This document shows, piece after piece, positions 27,821 through 37,133 of a DNA stretch of 64,000 nucleotides (the first letter of the stretch is position 1; each line of letters starts with the position of its first letter). This DNA is from Geodermatophilus siccatus (GTDB lineage: Bacteria > Actinomycetota > Actinomycetes > Mycobacteriales > Geodermatophilaceae): positions 62,001 to 126,000 of the forward strand of contig NZ_FNHE01000001.1 of the NCBI RefSeq assembly GCF_900103785.1, in the 5' to 3' direction. The notes under the pieces were generated by a model. It worked only from the letters and a program-made list of their open reading frames with translations. It did not search any database and had not been told where the DNA came from. The translations under genes and the position numbers were made by a program.

Positions 27821-27887
27821 GCTGGAACGGCCCCCTGCAGGGGCCCGCGCCGAGCGTGCGGGGCGTGGGGGGAAGGGTGGTCCTCTC
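27821..27887 (-). repeat. Dispersed intergenic repeat, type 2
   Basis: On the plus strand: GCTGGAACGGCCCCCTGCAG, then CCCGCGCCGAGC, then GGCGTGGGGGGAAGGGTGG, ending against the ftsY stop codon. The same order of blocks is at 62109-62181 and the left part is at 20251-20296. It separates convergent cbiO and ftsY and probably acts as a terminator. Confidence 0.7.
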
Positions 27888-29114
27888 TCAGTCGGCCCCG
27901 CCGACGAGCGCCTCGGCGAACGCCTCGGGCTCGAAGGGCGCCAGGTCGTCGGCCCCCTCCCCCAGCCCGACGAGCTTGACGGGGATGCCGAGCTCGCGCT
28001 GCACCGAGACGACGATGCCGCCCTTGGCGGTGCCGTCGAGCTTGGTGAGGACGACGCCGGTCACCGTCACCGCCTCGGTGAACACGCGGGCCTGGACGAC
28101 GCCGTTCTGGCCGGTCGTGGCGTCGAGGACCAGCAGCACCTCGGTCACCGGCGCGACCTTCTCGACGACCCGCTTGATCTTGCCGAGCTCGTCCATCAGA
28201 CCGCCCTTGGTGTGCAGCCGACCGGCGGTGTCGATCACGACGGTGTCGACCTCGCCCTCGATCCCGGTGCGCGCCGCGTCGAAGGCGACCGACGCCGGGT
28301 CGGCCCCCTCCCGGCCGCGCACGGTGAGGACGCCGACCCGCTCGCCCCAGGTCTCCAGCTGGTCGGCCGCGGCGGCGCGGAAGGTGTCGGCGGCACCCAG
28401 GACGACGCTCCTGCCGTCACCCACGAGGACGCGGGCGATCTTGCCGACCGTCGTCGTCTTGCCCGCGCCGTTGACCCCCACGACCAGGACGATGCCCGGC
28501 CGGCCGTCGTGCCGGTCCACGCCGAGGCTGCGGTCGAGGTCGGGGCCGAGCACGGCCGTCAGCTCCCGGACCAGCAGCCGGCGCAGCTCCGGGCCCGACG
28601 CGGTGGCCAGCACCATCGACTGGGTGCGGAGCCGGTCGACGATCTGCTGGGTGGCGGCCACGCCGACGTCGGCGGCCAGGAGCGTCTCCTCGACCTCCTC
28701 CCAGTCGTCCTCGGTCAGCCGCTCGCGGGCGAGGACGGTGAGCAGGCCGCGGCCCAGGTTCGACTGCGAGCGGGCCAGCCGGGAGCGCAGCCGCACCAGC
28801 CGGCCGGCCGACGGCGGCGGCGTCTCGAAGACCAGGCCGGGCTCGGGGGCGGCCGGGGGCAGCTCGACCTCGGGTGGGGCCTCGGGCGAGACGGCGTCCG
28901 GCTCGGCCGTCGTCCCCATCCCGCTGGCCGTCGCCCCCGAGGGCCGGGGCGGCGCCTCCGTCGTCGGCGTGGGCGGGCGCGGCCGGGTCAGCGTGGTGCC
29001 GGCAGCGGCGTCGTCGTCCAGCCGGGTGGTCCGCCGGCCGCGACCGACGAGCAGGCTGACCCCGAGGACCAGCCCGACGAGCAGGATCGCGATCGCGATC
29101 AGCACGAACTCCAT
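27888..29114 (-). CDS. ftsY: SRP receptor FtsY
   Basis: 408 residues. An N-terminal membrane helix (FVLIAIAILLVGLVLGVSLLVG) anchors it, as usual in actinobacteria. A Pro/Thr/Ala-rich linker (~30-100) follows, then the N domain and the GTPase G domain with VGVNGAGKTTTVGKIA, LGAADTFRAAAADQL, VVIDTAGRLHTKGGL and LTKLDGTAKGG. It partners with Ffh at 18.5-20.1 kb to deliver membrane proteins. It is upstream of a PhoD-like gene transcribed the other way. Confidence 0.98.
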   Translation of the reverse strand: MEFVLIAIAILLVGLVLGVSLLVGRGRRTTRLDDDAAAGTTLTRPRPPTPTTEAPPRPSGATASGMGTTAEPDAVSPEAPPEVELPPAAPEPGLVFETPPPSAGRLVRLRSRLARSQSNLGRGLLTVLARERLTEDDWEEVEETLLAADVGVAATQQIVDRLRTQSMVLATASGPELRRLLVRELTAVLGPDLDRSLGVDRHDGRPGIVLVVGVNGAGKTTTVGKIARVLVGDGRSVVLGAADTFRAAAADQLETWGERVGVLTVRGREGADPASVAFDAARTGIEGEVDTVVIDTAGRLHTKGGLMDELGKIKRVVEKVAPVTEVLLVLDATTGQNGVVQARVFTEAVTVTGVVLTKLDGTAKGGIVVSVQRELGIPVKLVGLGEGADDLAPFEPEAFAEALVGGAD

Positions 29115-29185
29115 GGCCCTCAGTCTCCCAGCACCCGTGAGCGGGGTCGGTGCGGAACCCGCGGCGGTGGGCCACCCTGGGCGGC

Positions 29186-30865
29186 ATGCCGCTGCCCGGC
29201 CGGGAGAACCCGGTCCTCCTCCTCGGTCCCCTGCTGCGGCACGTCGACCCGGTGTCGGCCACCGTGTGGGTGGAGACCGACCGGCCCTGCGAGGTGACGG
29301 TGCTCGGCCGCCGCGCCCGCACCTTCTGCGTGGGCGGCCACCACTACGCCCTCGTCGTCGTCGAGGGGCTCGAGCCGGGCAGCGTCACGCCCTACGAGGT
29401 GCACCTCGACGGCGAGCCGGTGTGGCCGCAGGCCTCGTCCCAGTTCCCGCCCAGCCGGATCCGGACGCCGGGCCGGCCCGGGCCCTTCACCATCGCCTTC
29501 GGCTCCTGCCGCTACGCCACCCCGAGCACCGTCGACGCCGCCGAGGGCATCCCACCCGACGCGCTGGACAGCTACGCCGCGCGGCTGACCGGACAGCCCG
29601 AGGACACGTGGCCCGACGCGCTGGTGCTGCTCGGCGACCAGGTCTACGCCGACGAGCTGACGCACGCGACCCGTCAGTGGCTGTCGCTGCGCCGGCAGCG
29701 GCCGGCCCCGCAGGACGCCCAGGTCGACGACTTCGAGGAGTACACCCGGCTCTACGCGGAGTCCTGGAGCGACCCCCAGGTGCGCTGGCTGCTGTCGACC
29801 GTGCCGTCGTCGATGATCTTCGACGACCACGAGATGATCGACGACTGGAACACCTCCGCCGCCTGGCGGCGCGAGGTGACCGGGCAGGACTGGTGGACCC
29901 GCCGGATCTGCGGCGGTCTGGTCAGCTACTGGGTCTACCAGCACCTGGGCAACCTCAGCCCCCAGGAGCTGGCCGAGAACGCCGTCTGGCAGGCGGTGCA
30001 GGAGCACCGGGACGACGCCGAGTCGGTGCTCCAGGCGATGGCCGAGGCCGCCGACCGCGATCCGCGCTCGGTCCGCTGGAGCTACGTGCGCCACTGGGGC
30101 GAGGCGCGGATGATCATGGTCGACAGCCGGGCCGGCCGGGTGCTGGACGAGTCCGCGCGGGGGATGCTCGACGAGGACGAGTTCGCCTGGGTCGAGGCGG
30201 CGATGCGCCGCGCCGTGGACGAGGGCGTCGAGCACCTGGTGCTGGGCACCTCGCTGCCGTGGCTGCTGCCGCACGCCATCCACGAGGTCGAGCGGTGGAA
30301 CGAGACGCTCGTCCGGCGGCACCTGGGCCGTCCGCTGGGCTGGGTCTCCGAGCAGCTGCGGCAGGCCGCGGACCTCGAGCACTGGTCGGCGTTCGGCGAC
30401 TCCTTCGAGCGGCTGGGCCGGGCCGTGGTCGCGCTGGCCCGGGGCGAGCAGGGCCGGGCGCCGGCGACCGTGCTGGTGCTCTCCGGCGACGTCCACCACG
30501 CCTACGCCGCCGAGCTCGTGGCCCCCGGCGGTCTGGCCACGCGGGTGCACCAGCTGACCGTGTCGCCGCTGCACAACCAGGCACCGCACCCGATCCGGGT
30601 GGGCTTCCGCATCGGGTGGAGTCGCTGGGCCCGCCGGCTGACCACGGGGCTGTCTCGCCTGGCGCGGGTCCGCCCCTCGGAGCTGGACTGGGCCAAGCAG
30701 GCCGGCCCGTACTTCGGCAACCAGCTCGGCGAGCTGGTCCTGCACGACCGCGACGCCTCCTTCCGGCTGTTCGTCACCCACCGGGTGGACGCGGGTCAGG
30801 AGCGGCTGGAGCTGGTCGCCGACCTGCCGCTGTCGAACCCGGTCCCGGCGGAGGTGACAGGCTGA
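29186..30865 (+). CDS. PhoD-like metallophosphoesterase
   Basis: 559 residues of the alkaline phosphatase D / PhoD-like family. An N-terminal beta domain (ATVWVETDRPCEVTVLG) is followed by the metallophosphatase core with FGSCRYA, VLLGDQVYAD, MIFDDHEMIDDW, ARMIMVDSRAGR and VLSGDVHHAYAAEL, which supply the metal ligands. There is no signal peptide or Tat motif, so it is probably cytosolic, unlike secreted PhoD. The ATG at 29186 was chosen because residues before it match no family. It is followed after 4 bases by the EEP-family gene, likely one operon. Confidence 0.9.
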   Translation: MPLPGRENPVLLLGPLLRHVDPVSATVWVETDRPCEVTVLGRRARTFCVGGHHYALVVVEGLEPGSVTPYEVHLDGEPVWPQASSQFPPSRIRTPGRPGPFTIAFGSCRYATPSTVDAAEGIPPDALDSYAARLTGQPEDTWPDALVLLGDQVYADELTHATRQWLSLRRQRPAPQDAQVDDFEEYTRLYAESWSDPQVRWLLSTVPSSMIFDDHEMIDDWNTSAAWRREVTGQDWWTRRICGGLVSYWVYQHLGNLSPQELAENAVWQAVQEHRDDAESVLQAMAEAADRDPRSVRWSYVRHWGEARMIMVDSRAGRVLDESARGMLDEDEFAWVEAAMRRAVDEGVEHLVLGTSLPWLLPHAIHEVERWNETLVRRHLGRPLGWVSEQLRQAADLEHWSAFGDSFERLGRAVVALARGEQGRAPATVLVLSGDVHHAYAAELVAPGGLATRVHQLTVSPLHNQAPHPIRVGFRIGWSRWARRLTTGLSRLARVRPSELDWAKQAGPYFGNQLGELVLHDRDASFRLFVTHRVDAGQERLELVADLPLSNPVPAEVTG

Positions 30866-30869
30866 CGAG

Positions 30870-31685
30870 GTGAGCGACCCCCTCGGCACGCGGCCCGCTC
30901 CGGGCCCCGACCAGCCGCCGATCCCGGTGCGGCTGGTCACCTTCAACACCCACCACGGCGTCGGGGACGACGGCCGGCACGACCTGCCGCGACTGGCCAC
31001 GGTGCTCGCCGCGGCCGACGCCGACCTCATCTGCCTGCAGGAGGTGGACAAGTACTACGGCGGGCGCAGCGAGGACGTCGACCAGGCGCTGCTGCTCTCC
31101 CGGGCGCTGGACATGCAGCTGGCCTGGGGCCCGGCGATCGACGAGCCGCGCCGGGACAGGGGGACGCGCCGGCAGTACGGCAATGCGCTGCTGTCGCGGC
31201 TGCCGATCCTCGTCAGCGACGTCCACCCGCTGCCCGGCGGCGGCGAGCCGCGCAGCGCGCTGCGGACCATGGTCGAGCTCGACGGTGCCGCGCTGTGGGT
31301 GACGACCACCCACCTGTCCACCCGCTCGCCGCAGGAGCGCGCCGAGCAGCTCGCCGCGATCGCGCAGCTGCACACCGAGCCGATGCAGACCGGCGTCCTC
31401 GTCGGGGACTTCAACGCCGACCCGGGTGCCCCGGAGCTGGCTCCGCTGACCGGGCGGTTCGCCGACGCCTGGGAACTGGCCCCCGACCGCGAGGACCGGG
31501 CCGGGTGGCGGTTCTGGCACGCCCGCCAGGGCGGGACGCACCCGGCCCGGCGTCCGCACCGGCGGATCGACCAGGTGTGGGTCTCCCCCGGGGTCGGGGT
31601 GACCCGCGCGCACGTGCTCGACGGCGCCGGCGCCTCCGACCACCTGCCCCTGGTCGTCGACCTCGAGGTCCGGTCCGGCGTCTGA
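30870..31685 (+). CDS. Endonuclease/exonuclease/phosphatase family protein
   Basis: 271 residues of the EEP fold (DNase I / inositol phosphatase-like). Catalytic motifs are VRLVTFNTHHG, LICLQEVD (Glu ligand), TTTHLSTRS, VLVGDFNADPG (Asp/Asn pair), RIDQVWVS and ASDHLPLVVDL (final Asp-His). It lacks a signal peptide. The substrate may be DNA, a phospholipid or a phosphorylated small molecule. It starts at GTG 4 bases after the PhoD-like gene; both are metal-dependent phosphoesterases. Confidence 0.88.
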   Translation: MSDPLGTRPAPGPDQPPIPVRLVTFNTHHGVGDDGRHDLPRLATVLAAADADLICLQEVDKYYGGRSEDVDQALLLSRALDMQLAWGPAIDEPRRDRGTRRQYGNALLSRLPILVSDVHPLPGGGEPRSALRTMVELDGAALWVTTTHLSTRSPQERAEQLAAIAQLHTEPMQTGVLVGDFNADPGAPELAPLTGRFADAWELAPDREDRAGWRFWHARQGGTHPARRPHRRIDQVWVSPGVGVTRAHVLDGAGASDHLPLVVDLEVRSGV

Positions 31686-31879
31686 GGCCGCACACCACGA
31701 TCCACGTGCGGCGGAGGTCGGACGACCTCGACCAGGGCAGGACGAGGTCGAAGGCGCCGCTGGTCGCGCGAGCGAGATCGGGCTCCTGGTCCGACGGCGG
31801 CGTCGGCGATGCCGACGCGCTCGAAGCGCCGGACGTGTGACACGAGCCGCATCCTCCGGCGCTCGCCTGTACGCCGGAG

Positions 31880-31910
31880 GCGGTGCGGCCATCGCATCGG
31901 GCCGCACCGC
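31880..31910. terminator. Bidirectional hairpin between EEP gene and smc
   Basis: An 11-base perfect stem (GCGGTGCGGCC at 31880-31890 with GGCCGCACCGC at 31900-31910) and a 9-base loop. It ends 3 bases before the smc stop codon and ~195 bases past the EEP gene stop. No U-tract on either strand. The position between convergent genes supports a terminator. Confidence 0.6.
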
Positions 31911-31912
31911 TG

Positions 31913-34900
31913 TCAGGCGGGCTCGGCCTCGCGCAGGCGCTGGCTGATGACGCCGGTGATGCCGTCCCCGCGCATGCTCACGCCGTAGAGCGCGTCGGCG
32001 ATCTCCATCGTCCGTTTCTGGTGCGTGATGACGATCAGCTGCGAGGTCGCGCGGAGCTGCTCGACGAGGGTCAGCAGCCGACCGAGGTTGACGTCGTCGA
32101 GGGCGGCCTCGACCTCGTCGAGCACGTAGAACGGCGAGGGCCGGGCCCGGAAGATGGCCACGAGCAGCGCGACCGCGGTCAGCGAGCGCTCGCCACCGGA
32201 GAGCAGCGAGAGCCGCTTGACCTTCTTGCCCGGCGGGCGGGCCTCGACCTCGACACCGGTGGTCAGCATGTCCTCGGGGTCGGTCAGGTGGAGCCGTCCG
32301 TGCCCGCCGGGGAAGAGGACCGCGAAGACCTGCTCGAACTCCCGCTGCACGTCGGCGAAGGCCGAGGCGAAGACGTCGTGGATCCGCCCGTCGACCTCGC
32401 GGACGACGGTGAGCAGGTCGCGGCGGGTGGCCTTGAGGTCCTCGAGCTGCGTGGCCAGGAAGCCGTGCCGCTCCTCGAGCGCCGCGAACTCCTCCAGCGC
32501 CAGCGGGTTGACCTTGCCGAGCGTGGCCAGGTCGCGCTCGGCCTTCGCGGCGCGGCGCTCCTGCGCGGCCCGGTCGTAGGGCACCGGGGCGGGCTCGGGC
32601 TCGCCGGCGTCCTGCGCGGCCGCGAGCTGGGCGGGGGTGGGCGGCACCGGGGCCGCCGGGCCGTACTCGGCCAGCAGGGTGGACAGGTCGACGCCGTACT
32701 CCTCGGCGGCCCGGTCCTCCAGCGCCTCGATGCGGTAGCGCTGCTCGGCGCGGGCCACCTCGTCGCGGTGCACCTCGTCGGTCAGCCGCTCCAGCTCCGC
32801 CGTGGCCGACCGGACGGCGGCGCGCACCTCGAGCAGCTCGGCCTCGCGGGCGGTGCGCACGCGGGCGAGCCCGTCGCGCTCCGCGACCGCCCGCTCCAGG
32901 GACGACGCCAGCGCGGTCAACGACGTCTCCGCGCCCGACCGCACGCGGGCGGCCACCTGCGCACCGCGCTCGCGGGCGACCCGGGCCGCGGCGGCGCGCT
33001 CGCGGGCGGCCCGCTCCTGGCGGGCCTGCCGGCGCAGCGACTCCGCCCGCCCGGACAGCGCCCGGGCCCGCTCCTCGGCGGTGCGCACCGCCAGCCGCGC
33101 CTCGGTCTCGGACTGCCGGGCCGCGGCCGCCTCCAGCCGCAGCCGGTCGCGCTCGGCGGGGTCGGGCTCCTCCTCCACCGGCGCGGCCTCCGCTTCCGCC
33201 AGCCGCTCCGCCAGCCCGGCGAGCGCGGTCTGCGCCTGCTCCAGCGCCTGCTCGGCGCGCACCCGGGCGGCCGCGGAGCGCTCGGCCTCGGCGGTGGCCG
33301 ACCGGGCGGCCGCGCCCAGCTCGGCCAGCTGCGCGGCGACGGCGGAGCGGCTGCGGTCGGCGGCCTGGCGGGCGGCGAGGGCCTCGTCGACGTCGGCGGA
33401 GCGGGCGCGGGCGGTCTCCCGCGCGGCGGCCAGCCGGTCGGCGAGCTCGGCGGCGCGCGCGGACGCGGCGGCCAGCTCCCGCTCGGCGTCGTCCACCCGG
33501 GCGCGGACCTCGAGGCCGGACGGCGCGTCGGCCTGGCCGCCGACCGACCAGTCCGAGCCGACGAGGTCGCCGTCCGCGGTCACCGCCCGCACCCGCGGGT
33601 GGCGGCCGACGAGGGTGACGGCGACGTCGAGCGAGGGCACGACGGCGACGCGGTCCAGCGCGCGGTCCAGGGCGGGGTGCAGCTCCTCGGGGGCGTCGAC
33701 GAGGTCGCGGGCCCAGCGCACGCCCTCCGGCAGCTGCGGCCAGCCCTCGCGCGGCAGCGCCGGCAGTCCGCCGGTGACCAGCAGCCCGGCCCGGCCCCCG
33801 TCGACGTCCTTGAGGTGGGCGATCGCGGCGGCGGCACCGGCGACGGAGTCGACGACGAGCGCGTCGGCCATGCCGGCCAGGGCCGCGGACAGCGGGACCT
33901 CGGCGCCGGGGGCGACGGTGACCCGCTCGGTCACCGGGCCCAGCACGCCCGGCAGCCCGGCGGCGAGCACCGCGGCCGCTCCGTCGGCGGGGGCCAGGCC
34001 CTGGGCCAGGGTGTCGCGCCGGGCCTGGGCGGAGGCGCGGTCGCGCTCGGCGGCCCGCTCGGCGGCGACCAGCTCGGTGACCGCCTTCGCGGCCTCGGTG
34101 TGCGCCGCGACGGCGTCCTGGTGCGCGGTGACGAGGGCGACGTCGCCGTCCTCCTGCTCGGCGACCGCCTCGCGGCGCTCGGCCAGCCGCTCGGCGGCGA
34201 CCTCGGCGCGGTCGGCGGCCTCGCCGGCGGCCAGCGCCAGGCGCTCGATCTCCGACTCCCCCGCGGCGACGCGGGAACGGGCGGCGGCGACCTGGCCGGA
34301 GAGCCGGGCCAGGCCCTCGCGGCGGTCGGCCAGCGCGCGGGCGGCGGCGACCCAGGCCCGCTCGGCCTCGGCGAGCGCGGCCTCGACCTCGGTGCGGGCG
34401 GCGACGGCGGCGGCCAGGCGCCCACGCTCGGACTCCAGCCCGGCGGCGAGCTGGGCCTCGGTGGCGGCGACCCGGTCGGCCTCGGCCTCGAGCTGGTCGG
34501 GGTCCCGGCCGGCGGCGGCCGCGGGCGGCGCGGCGGAGAGGTGGCGGTGACGTTCGGCGGCCAGCTGCGCGATGCCGCGGAAGCGCTCGGTGAGGGCGGA
34601 GAGCCGGTACCAGGTGTCCTGGGCGGCGGCCAGCAAGGGGGCGTTGGCGGCGAGGTCGCTCTCCAGCGCCGACTCGCGCGCCGACGTCCGCGCCAGGTCG
34701 GCCTCGACGACGGTGCGCCGCGCCCGGGCGGCGGTCTCGTCGGCGACGTCCTTGTCCAACGCGTCGCGCAGCTGCACCAGGTCGTCGGCGAGCAGCCGCA
34801 GCCGGGCGTCGCGGAGGTCGGCCTGCACGCCCGCCGCACGGCGGGCGACCTCGGCCTGCCGGCCCAGCGGCTTGAGCTGGCGGCGCAGCTCCGCGGTGAG

Positions 34901-35479
34901 GTCGGCCAGCCGGTCGAGGTTGCCCTGCATCGCCTCGAGCTTGCGGAGTGCCTTCTCCTTGCGCTTGCGGTGCTTGAGGACGCCGGCGGCCTCCTCGATG
35001 AAGGCACGGCGGTCCTCGGGGCGGCCGGAGAGGACGGCGTCGAGCTGGCCCTGGCCGACGATGACGTGCATCTCGCGGCCGATGCCCGAGTCGCTGAGCA
35101 GCTCCTGGACGTCGAGCAGCCGGACCTTGTCCCCGTTGATCTCGTACTCGCTCTCCCCGGAGCGGTACATCCGCCGGGTGATCGAGACCTCGGTGTAGTC
35201 GATCGGCAGGGCGCCGTCGGCGTTGTCGATGGTGAGGGTCACCTCGGCCCGGCCGAGGGCCGGGCGGCCGGCGGTGCCGGCGAAGATGACGTCCTCCATC
35301 TTGCCGCCGCGCAGGCTCTTGGCGCCCTGCTCGCCCAGGACCCAGGCGATGGCGTCGACGACGTTGGACTTCCCGGAGCCGTTGGGTCCGACGACGGCGG
35401 TGATCCCCGGCTCGAGGCGCAGGGTCGTCGCGGAGGCGAAGGACTTGAAGCCCTTCAGCGTCAGGCTCGAGAGGTGCAC
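31913..35479 (-). CDS. smc: Chromosome segregation protein SMC
   Basis: 1188 residues. Walker A is at 31-38 (GPNGSGKSN), and two long coiled coils rich in Ala/Arg/Glu flank a hinge near 510-640 (GVLGPVTERVTVAPGAE, AVTADGDLVGSDW). The C-terminal head carries the signature LSLLSGGERSLTAVALL and Walker B FYVLDEVEAALDD. SMC dimers compact and segregate the chromosome with ScpA/ScpB, which are not in the window. It starts at GTG. The order acyP-(coiled-coil gene)-smc-ftsY is conserved in the group. Confidence 0.98.
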   Translation of the reverse strand: MHLSSLTLKGFKSFASATTLRLEPGITAVVGPNGSGKSNVVDAIAWVLGEQGAKSLRGGKMEDVIFAGTAGRPALGRAEVTLTIDNADGALPIDYTEVSITRRMYRSGESEYEINGDKVRLLDVQELLSDSGIGREMHVIVGQGQLDAVLSGRPEDRRAFIEEAAGVLKHRKRKEKALRKLEAMQGNLDRLADLTAELRRQLKPLGRQAEVARRAAGVQADLRDARLRLLADDLVQLRDALDKDVADETAARARRTVVEADLARTSARESALESDLAANAPLLAAAQDTWYRLSALTERFRGIAQLAAERHRHLSAAPPAAAAGRDPDQLEAEADRVAATEAQLAAGLESERGRLAAAVAARTEVEAALAEAERAWVAAARALADRREGLARLSGQVAAARSRVAAGESEIERLALAAGEAADRAEVAAERLAERREAVAEQEDGDVALVTAHQDAVAAHTEAAKAVTELVAAERAAERDRASAQARRDTLAQGLAPADGAAAVLAAGLPGVLGPVTERVTVAPGAEVPLSAALAGMADALVVDSVAGAAAAIAHLKDVDGGRAGLLVTGGLPALPREGWPQLPEGVRWARDLVDAPEELHPALDRALDRVAVVPSLDVAVTLVGRHPRVRAVTADGDLVGSDWSVGGQADAPSGLEVRARVDDAERELAAASARAAELADRLAAARETARARSADVDEALAARQAADRSRSAVAAQLAELGAAARSATAEAERSAAARVRAEQALEQAQTALAGLAERLAEAEAAPVEEEPDPAERDRLRLEAAAARQSETEARLAVRTAEERARALSGRAESLRRQARQERAARERAAAARVARERGAQVAARVRSGAETSLTALASSLERAVAERDGLARVRTAREAELLEVRAAVRSATAELERLTDEVHRDEVARAEQRYRIEALEDRAAEEYGVDLSTLLAEYGPAAPVPPTPAQLAAAQDAGEPEPAPVPYDRAAQERRAAKAERDLATLGKVNPLALEEFAALEERHGFLATQLEDLKATRRDLLTVVREVDGRIHDVFASAFADVQREFEQVFAVLFPGGHGRLHLTDPEDMLTTGVEVEARPPGKKVKRLSLLSGGERSLTAVALLVAIFRARPSPFYVLDEVEAALDDVNLGRLLTLVEQLRATSQLIVITHQKRTMEIADALYGVSMRGDGITGVISQRLREAEPA

Positions 35480-35483
35480 GAGT

Positions 35484-35540
35484 TGAGGACCCCGTCCCTC
35501 TCACCCTGCGCAAGCCGAGGGCGAGCCTCCGGACGGGGCC
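35484..35540 (-). repeat. Dispersed intergenic repeat, type 3
   Basis: Flanked by CCCCGTCC (35490-35497) and GGACGGGG (35531-35538), which form an 8-base stem. The minus strand reads GGCCCCGTCCGGAGGCTCGCCC, matching 23104-23160 and 40668-40702. It lies between the small coiled-coil gene and smc. Confidence 0.65.
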
Positions 35541-35552
35541 GACGGCTCTCGA

Positions 35553-35744
35553 CTACGCCAGTGCGGGCTCGGCGTTGTCGCCGGCCAGGCTGAGCAGCTC
35601 GTGGGCGATGGCGGCCTCGCGCTGCGTGCGCAGCTCTTCCAGTTCCTGCTCCAGCCGACGCACCTTGGCCCGCAGGACGGCGTTCTCCTCGGCTACTCGG
35701 AGCTCCGCGGGGGCGACGACGTGACCGAACAGGGCCTTGGCCAT
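35553..35744 (-). CDS. Small coiled-coil protein
   Basis: 63 residues: MAKALFGHVVAP, then one amphipathic helix from AELRVAEENAVLRAKV to QREAAIAHELL with a leucine/valine heptad pattern (a two-stranded coiled coil is likely), and a short tail. No enzyme motif. The ATG at 35744 was chosen because upstream codons are arginine/proline-rich and unlike a protein. Its place directly upstream of smc and near the cell-division gene sepIVA suggests a structural or chromosome-related role, but only by neighbourhood. Confidence 0.75.
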   Translation of the reverse strand: MAKALFGHVVAPAELRVAEENAVLRAKVRRLEQELEELRTQREAAIAHELLSLAGDNAEPALA

Positions 35745-35893
35745 GGCAACAACGGCCTTTCGACTGCGTGAGGGGATGACCTGCGCCCCGTATGACGGTC
35801 GGCGCGGTCCGTGTGTTCCCAGGGTGACAGGCCCGGACACGCAGGTCAACGGGCACACTCCAACGCTCCGGTGTCGGGGAGGTGTCACGTTCG

Positions 35894-36163
35894 TCACGCC
35901 GTCGTGAACCCGGTACTCCCCTCGACCGGCTCGTCCCGCACGTCGACCCGCGTCACCGCCCCGGGCGCCCGCGGGCCCTGCAGGTCGGCCAGGACGGCGT
36001 CCACCGCGGCGTCCGGCCCCTCGAGCACGACCTCGACGCGCCCGTCGGGCAGGTTGGTGGCCGAGCCGGCCAGCCCCGCCGCCTCGGCGCGCCCGCGGAC
36101 GAACCAGCGGTAGCCGACGCCCTGCACCGAGCCCGAGACCAGGGCCACCGCGCGCCGCGTCAC
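35894..36163 (-). CDS. acyP: Acylphosphatase
   Basis: 89-residue enzyme that hydrolyses acyl phosphates. The catalytic Arg is in [18 protein letters not shown] and the Asn in [17 protein letters not shown]. The GTG at 36163 gives the usual family start; a GTG 12 bases upstream is also possible. It lies between mutM and the coiled-coil gene, the standard actinobacterial position next to smc. Confidence 0.93.
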   Translation of the reverse strand: MTRRAVALVSGSVQGVGYRWFVRGRAEAAGLAGSATNLPDGRVEVVLEGPDAAVDAVLADLQGPRAPGAVTRVDVRDEPVEGSTGFTTA

Positions 36164-36224
36164 GGCCCCTCCCACTCGCTCCCGCGGGGCGCTCCGCTCC
36201 TCGCTGCGGTGCCCACGTGTCCGC

Positions 36225-37127
36225 TCACGACCGGCGGGCTCTCGGGCGCGGCTGGCAGCGCGGGCAGCTGTAGCTGGAGCGGTTCATGAACGACTCGCGC
36301 ACGATCGGCGTCCCGCAGCGCGGACAGGGCCGGTCGGCCTGGCCGTAGACGGCCAGGTGCCGGGAGAAGTAGCCGCTCTGCCCGTTGACGTCGACGTAGA
36401 GCGAGTCGAAGGAGGTGCCGCCCTGGGCGAGGCTCTCGGTCAGCACGTCCCGCACCCCCTCCAGCAGGTCGGCGACCTGCGCCCGCGTGAGCCGGTCGGT
36501 CGGGCGGGTGCCGTGCAGCCGGGCCCGCCACAGCGACTCGTCGGCGTAGATGTTGCCGACCCCGCCGATCAGCGTCTGGTCCAGCAGCGCCCGCTTGACC
36601 TCGGTGCGCCGACGGCGCAGCGCCGCGCTGAACCCGTCGGCGTCGAAGCCCTCGTCCAGCGGGTCGATGGCGATGTGCGCCAGCCGGGTCGGGATGTCCT
36701 CCGCGATGGCTCCGCCCGCCCCACCGCCCCCGGCGCACTCCTCCACCACCAGCCCGCCGAACGTGCGCTGGTCGACGAAGCGCAGCTCCCGGCCCCCGTC
36801 GGTGAAGGTGACGCGGGCACGCAGGTGCGTCTCGTCGGGCTGGGAGGGCTTCTCGACCAGCAGCTGGCCGCTCATCCCGAGGTGCGCGACGAGCGCCTGC
36901 CCGGCGGGCGTGCCGTCGGCCTCGGCCAGTGGCAGCCATAGGTACTTGCCGCGGCGGTGGGCGGCGGTCAGCGTGCGTCCGGTCAGCGCGGCGACGAAGT
37001 GGTCGACGCCCTCCAGGTGGCGGCGCACCGCACGCGGGTGGCGCACCTCGACGGCGGCGACGGTGCGCCCGGCGACCCAGCGCTCCAGACCGCGCCGGAC
37101 CACCTCGACCTCGGGCAGCTCTGGCAC
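36225..37127 (-). CDS. mutM: Formamidopyrimidine-DNA glycosylase
   Basis: MutM/Fpg removes 8-oxoguanine and ring-opened purines. 300 residues. The N-terminal PELPEV provides the catalytic Pro and Glu after removal of Met, and RRGKYLWL carries the conserved Lys. The helix-two-turn-helix region is [18 protein letters not shown], and the C-terminal zinc finger is [20 protein letters not shown] with four cysteines. An insert of glycines near residue 133 is a local loop. It starts at GTG 6 bases after rnc; both are minus strand. Confidence 0.97.
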   Translation of the reverse strand: MPELPEVEVVRRGLERWVAGRTVAAVEVRHPRAVRRHLEGVDHFVAALTGRTLTAAHRRGKYLWLPLAEADGTPAGQALVAHLGMSGQLLVEKPSQPDETHLRARVTFTDGGRELRFVDQRTFGGLVVEECAGGGGAGGAIAEDIPTRLAHIAIDPLDEGFDADGFSAALRRRRTEVKRALLDQTLIGGVGNIYADESLWRARLHGTRPTDRLTRAQVADLLEGVRDVLTESLAQGGTSFDSLYVDVNGQSGYFSRHLAVYGQADRPCPRCGTPIVRESFMNRSSYSCPRCQPRPRARRS

Positions 37128-37133
37128 GCCGGC

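Noticed and set aside
31883..35593. A 1236-codon open frame on the plus strand opposite smc
   Set aside because: It is rich in Gly, Val, Arg and Leu without any motif, and smc on the other strand is certain. GC-rich third positions keep the opposite frame open.
36164..36224. Another copy of the dispersed repeat between acyP and mutM
   Set aside because: It is GC-rich and partly palindromic but lacks the shared GGACC, GAGGCTCGC and CCGCGCCGAGC blocks.
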